Shown: positions 12,142-24,396 of the stretch, one piece after another
Layout: each line of letters begins with the position of its first letter
How positions within the stretch are numbered: position 1 is the stretch's first letter
Assembly: GCA_001949185.1 (NCBI GenBank)
Contig: BDGG01000003.1
Location: 146,219-210,218 of the forward strand
DNA from: Ramazzottius varieornatus
Lineage: Eukaryota; Tardigrada; Eutardigrada; Parachela; Ramazzottiidae
DNA: 64,000 nt
Direction: 5' to 3'
Made by a program: the position numbers and the translations under genes
The notes under the pieces: model-generated
Database searches by the model: none
What the model saw: the letters and a program-made list of their open reading frames with translations, nothing else
What the model was told of the DNA's origin: nothing

Positions 12142-13740
12142 TTAGAGATCAGAATCGCATGAGCTCAGTGCATCAGCTGAAATATTATTGATAGGCGTAC
12201 CACGCAGCGATGCCGGCAGACTGCAGACTGGACAATTGATCTTCCCCTCAGCGTCCATACACACCGTCTCGCGCCCGAAGCTGTCGAATCCGAGACTTAC
12301 CCATCTTCTGAGAGGGGCCACTCTTTTGCAGTCACAGTCCCACGGGTTTTCGGTTAATTTCAGCGATCTTAGTAGAGAGGTCGACTGCGAGAATGCCTTG
12401 ATAGTTTCTTCAGAGAGAAAAGCCAACCGGTTTCCGCTGAGGTCGATTTCCCGAATTTCCTTCAGCTCAGCCAAGTGAGGAACTCTTTGGAGTCGGTTGT
12501 GTGAAAGGTTTAGCCGACGAAGATTAGGTAATGAAGGAAACAGCCCATCTGGCAAGTGAACAAGACCGTTGTGAGACAGATGCAACTCTTCGATCACGTT
12601 ATGGTTGTCGCCTAAAATTGGGGGCAATGTCGATGTAGGCATGTGAGTCATGAACAGTCTCTTCAAGGATGTGAACTGTCGGAACATTCCAGAGTGGACG
12701 CGTAGACCGCGATTTTCCGAGACATTCAACGCTTGCAGGTTTGCCGCAATCGGTCTGAAAGTTTCTTGCCTGAAGGCGTGAAGCTTCATGTTCGATACAT
12801 CCAGTTCCTTGATACGCGCTCCGACGAACAAGTCGGCGTCAAGAACACTAGCCGGTAAACCCGACAGATCCAAAAAGTCCAAGTGCAGTCCACGAAAGGC
12901 TTCATCCGAAATGAACCGGAGCGGGTTGCCCCGCAGACTCACACGCTTCAAACTGTGCAGGACGGATAGTTGGTAGGGCTGGATGGTTTGAAGTTTGTTG
13001 TAGCCCAAGTACAGTTCGCTCAGTTGCCGGTTGTGCCGGTCGAGTGCTTCCCATGGTAGGCTTCTCACATTGTTGCTCGTCAGGTTGAGGACTGTCAACA
13101 TCGGCATGTTGGTGAAGAAGATCTGCGACAGAGTACTTTGTGGACCGACTGGGTCTCCAATGAGGTTGAAACTGAGATCGAGGAACTCGAGATTGTCCAG
13201 AGGGGCATTTTCCTGGATGACGTCGCTGATGAGATTGCTTGAAAGCGTCAGGACTTTGAGACTGGACAGGTAGGAGAAGGCAGAAAGCGTTAACGAAGTG
13301 AGGATATTACCATCGAGATGAAGATGTGTTAGTCGAGATAAACCGAGAAAGACCTCCTTTTGGATATCTTGAAAGTTATTGGAAGATAAGTTAAGAACTC
13401 TCAGGGTATTCGATACCGGTGAGAATATTGAATCAGGTAAATAGTTCAATGATGAGAAAGACAGATGAACTTCTTCGAAAGAAGTACTCTGGAATATAGC
13501 GGTGCTTAGGTTGAAAGTATTGAGGTTATCCTTCGAGCCACTGATAAATAAAACTGCAATATCACGGTCACTGTTGCTGATGAATTTCTGCGACAAGGTT
13601 GTTCCTCCAGCTTCGCACCGGACTTGCTTCTTCCCGTTCAAAGTATGACACAAGCAAGCCAACGGGCATGTTGTTGAACAGTTCACATAAAGTAGTTTAA
13701 AAGCCAGGAGAAAGATCGCCCAAACACGTATTCGCCGCAT
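12142..13740 (-). CDS. Secreted leucine-rich-repeat protein
   Basis: An intronless 532-residue open frame. It begins with a signal peptide (residues 1-21, ending LLYVNC) and a Cys-rich LRR N-terminal cap (CPLACLCHTLNG, about residues 25-45). About 14-16 extracellular-type LRRs follow (for example LRVLNLSSNNFQ, LEFLDLSFNLIG, LRRLNLSHNRLQ). A Cys-rich LRRCT cap starts at NPWDCDCKRVAPLRRW near residue 465. No membrane span follows the cap and no obvious GPI tail is seen, so it is probably secreted. Several Asn-X-Ser/Thr sites are present. It resembles the extracellular adhesion and guidance class of LRR proteins in invertebrates; I cannot assign a specific orthologue. The lack of introns sets it apart from its neighbours. 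Confidence 0.9.
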   Translation of the reverse strand: MRRIRVWAIFLLAFKLLYVNCSTTCPLACLCHTLNGKKQVRCEAGGTTLSQKFISNSDRDIAVLFISGSKDNLNTFNLSTAIFQSTSFEEVHLSFSSLNYLPDSIFSPVSNTLRVLNLSSNNFQDIQKEVFLGLSRLTHLHLDGNILTSLTLSAFSYLSSLKVLTLSSNLISDVIQENAPLDNLEFLDLSFNLIGDPVGPQSTLSQIFFTNMPMLTVLNLTSNNVRSLPWEALDRHNRQLSELYLGYNKLQTIQPYQLSVLHSLKRVSLRGNPLRFISDEAFRGLHLDFLDLSGLPASVLDADLFVGARIKELDVSNMKLHAFRQETFRPIAANLQALNVSENRGLRVHSGMFRQFTSLKRLFMTHMPTSTLPPILGDNHNVIEELHLSHNGLVHLPDGLFPSLPNLRRLNLSHNRLQRVPHLAELKEIREIDLSGNRLAFLSEETIKAFSQSTSLLRSLKLTENPWDCDCKRVAPLRRWVSLGFDSFGRETVCMDAEGKINCPVCSLPASLRGTPINNISADALSSCDSDL

Positions 13741-15294
13741 TTTGACAGATATAAGGCGTATTCAGAACAGTCGGTGGAGCCACCGAAGATGTAGAGCGAA
13801 CTTAATGGCTCTGTGTTGTCGGGCTCTGTAACACAATGCGCGCATGGGAAGCGTATGCAAACGGCTAGAGTAGACTCTGTTTGTTCGGTGCTCTTTATAC
13901 GGTCGTAAATTACAGTACCGGTAAAAATATTTCTTGGGTTCCCCCGCTCTTCGTGCAGTCTAGTCTGTGTTTAATGTCGACCGGGGACATTTAACGAGCT
14001 AGTGAGGTGCAATGATGATTCCAATAAATCTCCGGTTCCGCTGATTGCGCACTGTACGGACGCAAAGCGCTGTAATGGAGACAGTATCCGGCGCAGGAGG
14101 TAGAACATCGTCTACCCTTCCTCGAGCGACAGCAATCATGATCAGAGGTTACCTGGATCTGACTGTTAATTACCACGTGCGCTTGGACAGATTTTTTCAT
14201 TGTGTGTCTCTCCCGTTGATTATACATGATGACATCCTTCCGCAAAAAAAGCCGGGCTCGTAATTAGGTGCATCGAGCTCACCGCGAAGCCCGTTGAAGG
14301 TAAGTCTACGACCAAGGTGTGAGTCTTTCGTGCGCACTTGCGAGCCTCTCAAGCAACTGGGGCGATTGGACAGGCGGAGGTGAAGTGTCAGACTACTGGC
14401 GTCCAAGGACCATGATCGCCGTCAAGGTCGCCGCAAATAGCGAAGACCCCGAGGGAACAGAGCTCACGGAACCTTGATTCAAGAAAAGAGCTTTTCGCTC
14501 ATTTGGGGCTGTACTTTACTCTCTGCAAGAACCAGCTAACTGCCGCAGGTTACTTTTCCTACTGGCGCACGCCTCCAGTGTTGTTGACTGGAACAGTGCG
14601 CAGTTCGAGAAAACGATCTTGTCGAGTTTGTTTGTCAAAGTGGCGCATCTCATCGGTGTGATTGGTTAAAAGCGTGCGCCACTTGACGAAACGCTGTCTG
14701 CCAATCACCTAAGCATGGAACAGTAAGAACTGTAAACATTCGCTGCACCCCCGCAGTACGTCATCGTACACGTGAAGTACAGATCCCGGTCTGGTTTCAC
14801 GGCTTGCGCAACTCCCTACGGGGTGCACCGTCACGTACGTGTACTGGGCTGATGCAACGAATAGTTACAGTAACTCACAAAGCTGATTTATGTCGAATTT
14901 CATGACGTGACATTGGTCTGTATTTGGTAATTACGCGAAATGAGCGAAGGGAAGATGGAAGCTATAATGGTCTAATGGGAAATTTCATGCCACGATTATG
15001 ATCACTCTACCTGTAAAGAAATGTGCTCGTTTGTCCTCATCATGGGCAATACAAAAGTAATTTTATGCCAGGCACCCATTAAGGCAACAATTTTCCTGTC
15101 TATTCGCAAAAGACGTGTCGCGAGGTAGGGAGCAGTATTAGACGCACGATCAAATTTCATCATGCAGCGTCATTGACTTCATATCACGAATGTTATGAAA
15201 CAACGCTGGAAAAATTAATAAATTATTACTGAGAAAGGTAATCAGCCACAAGTCCCAGTTCGGGCAAATCAAGGGTACCGTTGTTCCTACTGCG
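13741..15294. other. No gene seen; one copy of the 50-base hairpin
   Basis: About 1.55 kb between the 5' end of the LRR gene and the 3' end of the DFFB gene. It should include the LRR promoter. Apart from the hairpin at 14637-14685 I see no coding or structural signal. Confidence 0.5.
14637..14685. repeat. Dispersed 50-base hairpin, copy 1
   Basis: Left arm AAAGTGGCGCA and right arm GTGCGCCACTT are complementary, with a loop containing GATTGGTTAAAAGC. It belongs to the hairpin family found across this window (see findings). It lies between genes. Confidence 0.75.
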
Positions 15295-16871
15295 TCATGT
15301 ACGAGAGCGATTCGATGAGCGGGTAACTCGAGCCATTCCTGGATCAGACGGCGCAGTTGTCGTTGTCTTTCCTTTACCCTGGAGAGTTTTTTCTGGCTCT
15401 TGGGGCTTCGCCTCCGTGACCTTCTTTTCCTTCTCCATTTTCTTCACTTTTTTCACTTCCTTCTTGTAGAAGTGCTCCGGTGAGACTACCTTTGAACTAT
15501 GCTCGGACTTTTTATGGCAGACGATGTGGACTAAGCGAAGGTTAAGCTTCGTGAACAAGAGCTCATAAAAGTACCTCCAGTTCAGCTCGGCTTTCGGTGG
15601 TTTCTTCAGTACCGCATTGATCAGTCCAGGAACGATCTGCCGAGACTTTTCGATTTGATGGTCGAGGTTCCACGTCGAGAAAACAATCCGAGCTTCCTTG
15701 TTGTCGTAGGGGCAAATTAGATGGTAGAGGACACAGAGAGCTGCGTCGAACGGTCCTTCGCAACTGAACCAGCCGTCTTCGTCACACAGACGGAGGTTCT
15801 TGGGAGCTTTACGACCAAAGAGACTTCCGAAGAAGTCGTCTTTCTGCAGCGCAGACAGGAATTTGTTGAAGATGGGCTCGAATACTGTGGTGTAGGTTGC
15901 TGAAGGAACGGACTGTTTGACGAGTTTGCGAGCGCCGTAGAAATATCCACGAACCCGGCTCTTGGCCCCGTTCACCATTACCTGTCAAGATGCAAAGGCA
16001 ATAAAGTCACATCTATAGCTTCTCACACGAAAAGGGTTTTCGATGATTCAGTAAACTTTATTGTAATAAGGGATACCTCGTTTATTAGCGCTCAGATTCT
16101 TTAGGAAATATTTAATCAACGTTCTGGTCAGATGACTAAGATGCGCCTGGTACTTTTCTGCGATGTTCCGCATTTCTAATGCACTGATGAAAATAATTCT
16201 ATCAAGCTGGACTACACTGGAAAGCAAAGATGTATTTTGCTCTGTTCGGAGACGACCGCCTTCACAAAATGAGCGGCGGGTTAGAATCTAAAGGCGCCTT
16301 TGCTACCCTGTGGAGTTTCCGACGACGTAGTGCGCGACTTCGCTCGGAAACCTAATACATACAGCTTGCAAAACCCAACTTCGGTCACCTGTTCTTTGGA
16401 CACTACGGTTTTCGGCAGGTCTGCAAACCAAGCCGGATCGTCTTTGCGGCTGTCAGCTTCCCGTCTATGGTCCAACGAAGCCATGAAGGTTGAGATGGCG
16501 GAGAGTTTGGCGCTGTCTTTGGTGATGTTGAGCGACTCTATGCGCTGCTGCACTTGATATAACGGATGAATCTTCTTGACTTGGTCGAACGCCGTCATAA
16601 CGTAGCTCCAGTATCCTGTCCATTCTTGGCCTGGGAGAAGAAAAACTAACACGCTGTGGGAAGGTAGATCTTGGAGGAAATGCTCATCGGAGACGACGGC
16701 GCCGTCATCTTCCAGACAGATGCGAATGTCAGCATCACGATGGACAGTGTCCACACTGTCCAGCTGGAGTTTGGCACGGCCCTTTTGCAACAGATCGGTA
16801 AACGAATGAACGACGATGCCGTAACGATGCTTCCGGTGGACATCCTGTATCTTGATAGGTAATGGCTTCAT
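15295..16871 (-). CDS. DFFB: Caspase-activated DNase (DNA fragmentation factor 40)
   Basis: The apoptotic endonuclease that cuts chromatin between nucleosomes once caspases remove its inhibitor. Exons 16871-16389 and 15981-15295 are separated by a 407-base intron and give about 388 residues (human 338). The N-terminal CIDE-N domain spans about residues 10-85 (RKHRYGIVVHSF, LEDDGAV, VLVFLLPGQEW), followed by the linker DPAWFADLPK. The nuclease domain shows the full metal-binding and active-site set in the family's spacing: GWFSC with a second Cys nine residues on and a His four later, FSTWNLDH, and LVHIVCHKK. The C-terminus is a Lys-rich extension (EVKKVKKMEKEKK), probably a nuclear signal, longer than in vertebrates. 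The inhibitor gene (DFFA) is not in the window. All catalytic residues are present, so it should be active. Confidence 0.95.
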
Positions 16872-18742
16872 GGTGTGCTAAAACAAGTATCCACTCTGAG
16901 GGACAAAAATTCCGTAGCTTGGATGATAATCTAAACGTCTCCATGCGTTTCTGTACGAGGAGCGAGATCTTACTTTGTCCACGAGCATACTTTGTCCAGT
17001 CAAGTTCTGAAGGTGGCGTTGCCAGTTGCGAGATCACAGTAAAATTAGCTGGCGCAGTGTCGCTCATAAGGCAACTCAGAAAAAGTGGACAAAGTTTCAA
17101 CCGTTTCGTTTTCACAGTGAAATCTAAGGCCTTGATCTGACGACAGCGCTTCACACTGACATATCTTTCTAAAACGTGGACGGAGTTGGCCTGTTGCACC
17201 CTGGTGCCTGACCGAATATACATTTCCTCCAACCGTATGGATGACCGCAAAAACCTGCGAATACATCCAGATGCCCTAAGTTTCTTTAAATCTAATGTTT
17301 CTGCCGATTTTTCTCATTTTCATTCGGTGAAACTGTGTGCGTGCTGCTGTTCGTTGATCTCTTACGTCCCGCGCTTGATGGATTAGCCGACATTATCTTT
17401 CTAGTAATGCACTACTGATACTGGAAGTGCAGCTGGGACATGGCCCCGCTAGCCAGGCGCAACCTTGACTGTGAATCGATATTTGCACTAAGGTCTTCCT
17501 CCCTCCCGGTAATACTTCGAAGGGTCCTGTAACCATACAGCAAGAGACTTGCAGTATTGCGAAAGGACGCGGAAGAAAATTGGGTCAAGTAGATTGATGA
17601 TCCGACACCCTTGATGATGCACGTACATTTCAAGGAATGCTTACCAGTCTTTTATCAGAACCGTCATACCTGCTCCATGTTTCTGTTTACTTAACCGTAT
17701 CTCGCGTTATACACCCACGTGCTGCTTCCTATCTGATCATGATGTGATCGCTTGTTCTGACAGCCTCAGGAGTCAAGCACAAGCAGACATATTGCGTTCT
17801 GCAAGATACTATAGACGTAGTAGCCAACCGCTATTTGCAAGAACATTATGGGAGTTTCGGAGCCGGAAGGCGCATGATGAAGTGGCTCCGATGATGCATA
17901 CTGACGTTCCCTAATAAAAATAACGACACCTTTTCTGTTGGTACTTTCGGGGAGGGAATCATTTTTGCGCTGATTTGACTCCATCATTGTTTTTTTGAAA
18001 CGGAAAAGTTGCTGAGTGATTCGTTGTTTTGTTGTGTCAACTCCCTTGCTGTACCTTGCCCAAGTGATACGTTCCCTTGCCTGACCAGTCCATGGATATC
18101 TCGGTTCTCGACTTGGAGACTGCATGAGCTTGTGCGATACTGCCCGACTTCCTTTACCATGTGATACTTTGGACCATAGGTGTGGTGCGATATAGCGAGA
18201 AGCACTCAGCCGATCGTATCAACTGGACACTTTGCGCCACTTCTGCCAGCGTGAAAGCAGCACAAAGTCAATTGTTCGAGTTTACAGCTTGATAGACCGT
18301 GGATGCAGCCTCGCATGTGATCGGTCAAATATTGATTCGCACACTTTACTGCTGCTCATTTCCTCATTGCTCCAGATGTCGTAACGCGTTACCACGTTTT
18401 AGTCTTTCAATACCGGCAGCCTGTTGAATTACTTGTAGTCAACCGGCACGCTCTACCGTCCATTCCGGAATTCTTCTGCATGCTGGTACTTGGTATCCAG
18501 CGATAAGCTTAAAATATTTGGTCTGGACGACGATCTCGTCGACGGTGTCCTCATGAATCGACTCTTGTACTCACTTTCATCCTTTTTACCTCTATGGATC
18601 ATCTCAGAAGGTGTCATACAACCTACAACAGGTACAGCGTGATACGTATTGCGCATTTACTGAATCAAAGATTTAGCCAAGTGGATGAAAACTATCTTTT
18701 GCCACCATCGAAGTTTGAGCGGTTTTGTCGACTGTGTCACAG
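16872..18742. other. Spacer, divergent DFFB and chitinase 5' flanks
   Basis: About 1.9 kb between the start of DFFB (minus) and the first recognised chitinase exon (plus). It must hold the upstream signal-peptide exon of the chitinase, which I could not identify with confidence, and the promoters of both genes. Other open frames here have no recognisable content. Confidence 0.45.
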
Positions 18743-20936
18743 GTGGCGCCATCATCCAGCCGGATCTTCCTTTTCCTCAGTTCCAATGCTTCTTCACATC
18801 GTGGAGTCGGTACCGCGACGCCTGGGCTTATACGCCGGCAAACGTCGAGCCTTTCATGTGCACCACCATCGTATACGCTTTCGCTCAGATTCTCGATGAT
18901 CGTATTGCGCTGTACGATTGGAAGGATGAAGGTACCATCACATGCAGATATTTCAGTATACGCTAGGGCGACTATGCGCTGCGAGCGCACTCGATTCTAC
19001 CCGCACAAAAATCATAGTTCGCCTGGCTAAATTTTATAGATAATCTCAGAGACTTGGTGGCGCTGAAACAGATTAACCCTAACCTCCGGATACATCTCAG
19101 CGTTGGCGGATGGACTTTAAGCTATCAGTTCAGACCGATGGCCATATCCCCAGACAGCCGCCAGTCCTTCATCAGCTCTACCGTGAATTTTCTTAGAGCG
19201 TACGAGCTGGATGGGATTGACGTCGACTGGGAATACCCGGAAGAACCCGACAGAGAACTCTACACCGCTCTCATCACGGTAAGAAGTACGACCAGCTGTT
19301 TTGTTAAATCCGGATCCATCTAGCTTCTTTTCAATTGGGGAACCTTTCTTTATAGGAGTTTAGACAAGCTTTTGACGACGATGCGAGAAAAAGCGGCAAA
19401 CGACGCTTGGCGTTGACCGTCGACGTCGGTGCGCTGATGCATGGAGGTTACGATGTACCCAAACTTGCTCCGTAAGTTCATGTTCACTTCGAAATGTGTG
19501 TCTTGAAAAACTGGCCCGAGTTTTGAAAAATATTCGATTTCGTATTCAGCCTGCTGGATCTGGTTAATGTAATGGCGTACGACTATCACGGTTCGTGGGA
19601 ACAGAAGACTGGACACAATGCACCCCTGTATAAGCGCTCGAACGAAACAGATTATCAAGCCAAACTGAACGTTGTAAGCACATACTTTGAGATCGGCACG
19701 AAACTTGCACTCTTGTTTGAACAGTGAATCCGTTAAACAGCTGATTTTTTTTCAGGAATATTCGGCGAACTTGTGGATTACTGCCGGTATTGCCAAAGAG
19801 AAGCTCGCAATCGGTATCCCAACATATGGAAGGTCTTGGGTCCTGCAAAACCCCAAAGTCAACGACTTCAACTCGCCGACCAAGAGTGGAGGACCCAAGG
19901 GACCGTACTCCAAAGAGATTGGCAGCTTGGCCTATTTCGAGATCTGCGACAGGGTCATCAACCAAAAAACCTTGACGCCGGTCACCAACGCCGAATGTCA
20001 GTGCAGTTACGCCACCGGAGGCGATTTCTGGGTCAGCTATGACGACGCTGCCAGCGTCACGCAGAAGGTAACTAAAAGTCGTAGAGGTGCTCATTTGGAA
20101 GAAAAACTCCATTTTTCTCAAACGTTGAAATGGTAGAGAAATGACGAAAAATGGCATCGCATCGAAGTGTAGCAAAATCGATCATCATGAAAACGTGGTG
20201 CTCAATGCAATGTGATAAAATTCCGACAATGAAGTCTGTTCAACCGACGCACTTCTCTCAGGCTAGATGGATCAAAGCGCACGGCCTGAACGGTGTTCTG
20301 GTCTGGGAACTGGGTATGGACGACTTCAAAGGTTCCTGCGGCACCAAGAAGAACCCGCTCTTCAGCGCCATCTACGAAGTCTTCTACGGTAAGCCCATCC
20401 CCACCCTTCCTCCGACGACTCTGCGTCCCGGCCAAACTACAACTCCACGTCCGCCTATCAAGACCGACAAACCCATCATCCCTACAAACTCGAAGCCTGT
20501 CAGCTGCGATGACGCATTCTGTTCACTTCGTCCAGCCGGCGACTATTCCACCGGTCCCTGCGAGTCAGCCTTCTGTACGTGCGTCGGCGGGTTCTCGTAC
20601 GTCCGGGACTGTCCGCCGAGTACCATCTACGACCCTATGAACAAGGTGTGCAGCTGGCCGCAGAGCGTTCCCGGATGCTTGGCACAGACCTCGTCGAACA
20701 AGGCCAAGTTGGTAAAGGAAGAACTGAAAACGTGCCGCGACGAGGGTAATTGTTTGTGTGACCCGCCGTTTTGCAAACGGCATGGGCTGGGCGACTTCGC
20801 GCTAGGTCTCTGTTTGACAACGTTCTGTTCGTGTGCTCCTGGGGACGTGGCGTACACCAGGAACTGCCCCGAACCGCTCATCTACGATCTGATGCTGTCG
20901 GTGTGTAACTGGAAGGGCAGCGTAACCACATGCTAA
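18743..20936 (+). CDS. Chitinase, GH18 with two C-terminal chitin-binding domains
   Basis: A secreted chitin-degrading enzyme, probably for cuticle turnover or digestion. Exons are 18743-18931, 19040-19278, 19356-19471, 19550-19673, 19756-20067 and 20262-20936, with consistent phases. The GH18 barrel begins at CFFTSWSRYRD. It has the strand-3 motif HLSVGGWT and the catalytic motif DGIDVDWEYP (DxxDxDxE complete, so active), then MAYDYHG, GIPTYGRSW and GVLVWELGMDDF. A Pro/Thr-rich linker (TLPPTTLRPGQTTTPRPP) leads to two chitin-binding modules. Each has eight cysteines, two more than the usual six of CBM14. The signal peptide should be in an upstream phase-1 exon not located; alternatively translation starts at the in-frame Met at 18685, which lacks a good signal. 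An AATAAA at 21159 follows. Confidence 0.93.
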
Positions 20937-21158
20937 ATACCTTTACTGATCCAGATCACAGTTCATCAACTTGTTGTTAGCCAGTCACTTTTGTTGTTTT
21001 TTTGTTCTACTGTTTCTGACCTTGTTAAGAAAATTGCACGACTGTTCCTGTCGAAAACGCTGTTCCGTCCTTAATATCGGTTTTACTGTTCTGCGGCAGA
21101 AAATTAGAATCCCCTCCGGATACGTTTTGTTGCCATGAAGTGCTATCGCTGTCAGCTA

Positions 21159-21164
21159 AATAAA
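21159..21164 (+). promoter_or_regulatory. Polyadenylation signal of the chitinase gene
   Basis: AATAAA about 223 bases after the chitinase stop codon and 168 bases before the next plus-strand gene. This is the only canonical hexamer in that spacer that I noticed. Confidence 0.5.
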
Positions 21165-21331
21165 GAAACGTTAAAATTGACCTCCTGTTTGAGACATTTG
21201 CTCAGAAGAATTCCAAGTTGGGAATTTCACTACACGTGTAAATGAGCGCTTTGTGTTACTCCTTGCGTTGAAGCTTACTAACACACTGAACTGTCCCCAC
21301 TGACAGAGGAACTGATAATCTAACTATCCCA

Positions 21332-22204
21332 ATGGCTTGCTGTGTTACTCATTACTTCGTTCTTTGCATATCATTGTTAACTTTCCTGATATTTCGCGAG
21401 ACCTCGGCCACGACTTGCTATCTATGCGACAGCTCGCAGCGGGAAAACTGGGAGAGAGTTGTACCGGGAGGAAACGCAAATCAGAAAGACTGTCTAAGCA
21501 ACGATAAAAACATGCTCGACAGATTCAAAATGACTTGTCCTGGAGACCCCGCTGAGTGGGGAGGGTGTAGTCTTGATATCTTCTACGCAGATCAGGTGAC
21601 GCGCACTGGACCGATCACGCGCGTTCATCGTAGCTGCTATCCCGCGTCTGGTGCCGTTGGAACGGCGGACGGTTCTTGTCTACCAGACCAGATGGGAGCG
21701 GGCTCTGTGTGGTGCTACTGCGCAGCTGATGGCTGCAACTATTACAGCAGTACTCAGACTGCAGGTACCGAAAAGAATCCCTCCAATGAACATTGATCTG
21801 CAAACCTTCATCGCCATAACCGACGATTCTTGTCTGCAGGAGTGGATGCTAAAGGCCAGGCAGTCTATAAGCCGGCACCTGGAGCCGCAGGTGGCGCAGC
21901 AGCTCCAGGTGTCGCCCCTGTTGTAGGTGGTACTCAGTCTGGTGGCACAAATCCTGGCGGCTCAGGAACGGGTGGGAATGGAAATGGTACAGCGACTGAT
22001 CCCAAGGGTTCTGGCTCCGATTTAGGCTCCAATATTGGACAATTGGATCAGGTGGAAGCTGCAGTTCGTGGGGGATCAGTGAACGCATCGGACGCCGGTA
22101 CTGGTGGAGCGAAAAATGCAACCAACTCTCATGATGGTCGTATTGATGGATCCCTTTATGCATTTATATTTGCCTGCATCTACGTACATGCATCGTTTTC
22201 GTAG
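21332..22204 (+). CDS. Ly6/three-finger-type GPI-anchored protein with Gly-rich stalk
   Basis: Exons 21332-21764 and 21840-22204 join in phase 1 to 265 residues. A signal peptide (about residues 1-27) is followed by a Cys-rich domain beginning CYLCDSS and ending WCYCAADGCNYY, the usual start and end of Ly6/uPAR three-finger domains. Exon 2 encodes a low-complexity Gly/Ala/Thr stalk (GTQSGGTNPGGSGTGG) and a hydrophobic C-terminus (LYAFIFACIYVHASFS) with the look of a GPI-attachment signal. Unlike the other Ly6-like genes here, the first two fingers are not split by an intron. Function unknown; such proteins act at the cell surface, often as receptor modulators. Confidence 0.75.
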
Positions 22205-23351
22205 TTTTAAAGTGACAGAATCAATGACATGTCGCGTTGTTATCGTACGTTGTTGCGACATGTTATGGAAGTTTGCAGAAACAAAAAAACCAAAAATAAT
22301 ACGAAGCTTTGCCTGGGCCGTTTTTACAAGTACATGTACAGTACACCTACCCGCGGGTCGACACATTGGTCGACGCAGGGGTGGGCTAAGGGCCTGACGT
22401 GGCCTTGGAATGTAATTCTGTAATTCCAAAATCTGTTAATTATTTAAATTAGTTTTTTGAATCAGTCTTTTCCAGATTGCCGTAGACGAGAACTACGTTA
22501 AACTACAGGCATTTTCCCGGTACTGTAATTCTGGACTCGTTTGGGTGGGAATATTCCCGGCATTCCCGGCCTTAGTCGAGGTGTGGGTCGACGGTCGATG
22601 TAACGGGCAGCATTGTTCCGATACAATGTATTCTAATGCGTAATGAAGAATTCAATTCCGATATAACCCGCTGTAGCATAGACTTAACATGGTCAACCGG
22701 ATTCGAATTAGTTCCGCTGTCGTATCGGAACAACACTGGTAACGGGACGGATGGGTCGATGATACAAACTAGCGAGTGTTCCTGACGACTGAAAAGGCTG
22801 GGGGAGCGCGAGTACCGTATATCAGCCAAACGGAACTTTTGTTCGAGCACGTAACCCAGCTGGGCAAGGCGGGCCTCTTTCACAACCTTCTCACGGGTTT
22901 GTGACGACTGGGCTTGCTGTGGCTTCGCAGTTCGCATGTAGAACTAGCGTACTGTACTATATTTAAAACTTCGAAATCACTTCAGCTGGTTTAAACTGTC
23001 TGTTCAGCCGAGGTTAGGGAGACCGAGCAGAAAACAATACGGAAACGTCATCGAAGAAAAAGTGTATGTAGGAACCCTCTGCGGCCTTGCACTCTGGCGC
23101 TTCGCGCCTCCGTTGCTCGGTCGTCCGCTACTCCACCAGTTAGTCTGTGGCAGTAGATTTACCTGTTGACATCAGGGGGCTGTGCATCGTGAACACCCTG
23201 CCGGCTCGCACTCAGGCGCTTCGCGCTATGCGTCTCCGTTGCTCGGTCGTCAATTACCTCACCAGTTCGCCCGGGGGCAGTCAATCGCTCGTAAGTCGTA
23301 ACCTAGGCAATAATTTAGCGGCGGGAAAAGTTAGGAACGGCTCGCATCGTA
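22205..23351. other. No gene seen
   Basis: About 1.15 kb. A 121-codon minus-strand open frame at 22572-22937 has no recognisable domain and its second half is Ser/Val-rich, so I do not call it. GC-rich words with GGGTCGAC and GGTGGG near 22350-22390 and 22550-22590 hint at a decayed inverted-repeat element without clear ends. Confidence 0.4.
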
Positions 23352-24093
23352 CAAGGTGTTCCCTATAAGTTGGAACGATTTTGAAAATTCGTGGTAAAGT
23401 CGCTTCTAGCTATACATATCCAAACCTGACCTCACTCCATAGGGCATGTCTTCATCTCGAATTTCTGTGAAGGTCTTTTCAACAAAACACTGCTCGTTTA
23501 ATTGTTGTGAGCTCCTGAAAACCATGCATCTTACGGGTAAAAAGTGGGAACCTCAGTTAAATTATTTGTATCTGCCGGGCGAAACCACTACGTTCCCTTA
23601 TAGAATTGTTTTATGAAAAGAATACGTTTAGACTGATTATTAAAAAACAAACCGACGGATCTAACATGCTACGGACGGAGGAACTAAAAATAATTCAAAA
23701 AATACGCCAAACGTTTTGCTTACCCCCCGAGCTAGCAGCAATATTATCGCCCACAGATCCAACCACGTGCACAAAATCGTAAGTAAAATTTTTCTACTAT
23801 ACTTAAAAGGTTTTTCCAACGGAATACCATCAGCGAAATTGTTCTGAAACGTGTCATACGCAAACAAACCAGCCTGATGTGTATTGCATGCTGGTTTTGC
23901 GAAAACTTTTTGAATTCCATCTAGTTCGCGTCTTCAGTGCAGTGCACTTTCTGGAGCACAACACCTCGACAAGATTGTTACGCAATGTTTTCGATAGCTG
24001 GACGTACCTAGGAACGAATTTTCCGAGAAATGAAAGCACTGCCCATTTTTTTATTCAAGTCCAAAATCGTTTCAACTTATAGGGAACACCCTG
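23352..24093. mobile_element. Non-autonomous Tc1/mariner-type element
   Basis: A 742-base element flanked by TA on both sides (23350-23351 and 24094-24095). The terminal inverted repeats of about 33 bases start CARGGTGTTCCCTATAAGTT. The CAGGGTG-type end and TA target are typical of Tc1/mariner elements. The inside carries only short open frames without transposase motifs, so it would need a helper enzyme. Confidence 0.78.
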
Positions 24094-24396
24094 TATGTCA
24101 GTGATGTCACCAATCAAGCGCCAACCCATTGTAGCCTTTGGGCATAGACAAGAGATGGACCAAACTATCGCGCGTAACTGAGACTTCGAAATCGGCGAAA
24201 GCGGAATTGATTACCAGTCTGCTTGATTGGTCTTGTTAAAACTACTTGCATACTTTCTTACTTTCCAACTTGGTTTCTCGGAGAAACTTTCTCCACTTTT
24301 CTTCCCTCTGTGTTCTCGGAGACTCAAGAGGTTTCTTTATACTTCAGCTACCCATATTTAAACAGGAACGTCCAGAGCGAAGCTTCATATGGAGGA

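Noticed and set aside
18228-18265. Possible further hairpin copy (TTTGCGCCACTTC ... GCGTGAAAGC)
   Set aside because: Only one arm is recognisable and the loop does not match.
22572-22937. 121-codon minus-strand open frame
   Set aside because: No domain, no signal, no splice context, and compositional bias; likely chance or part of an old repeat.
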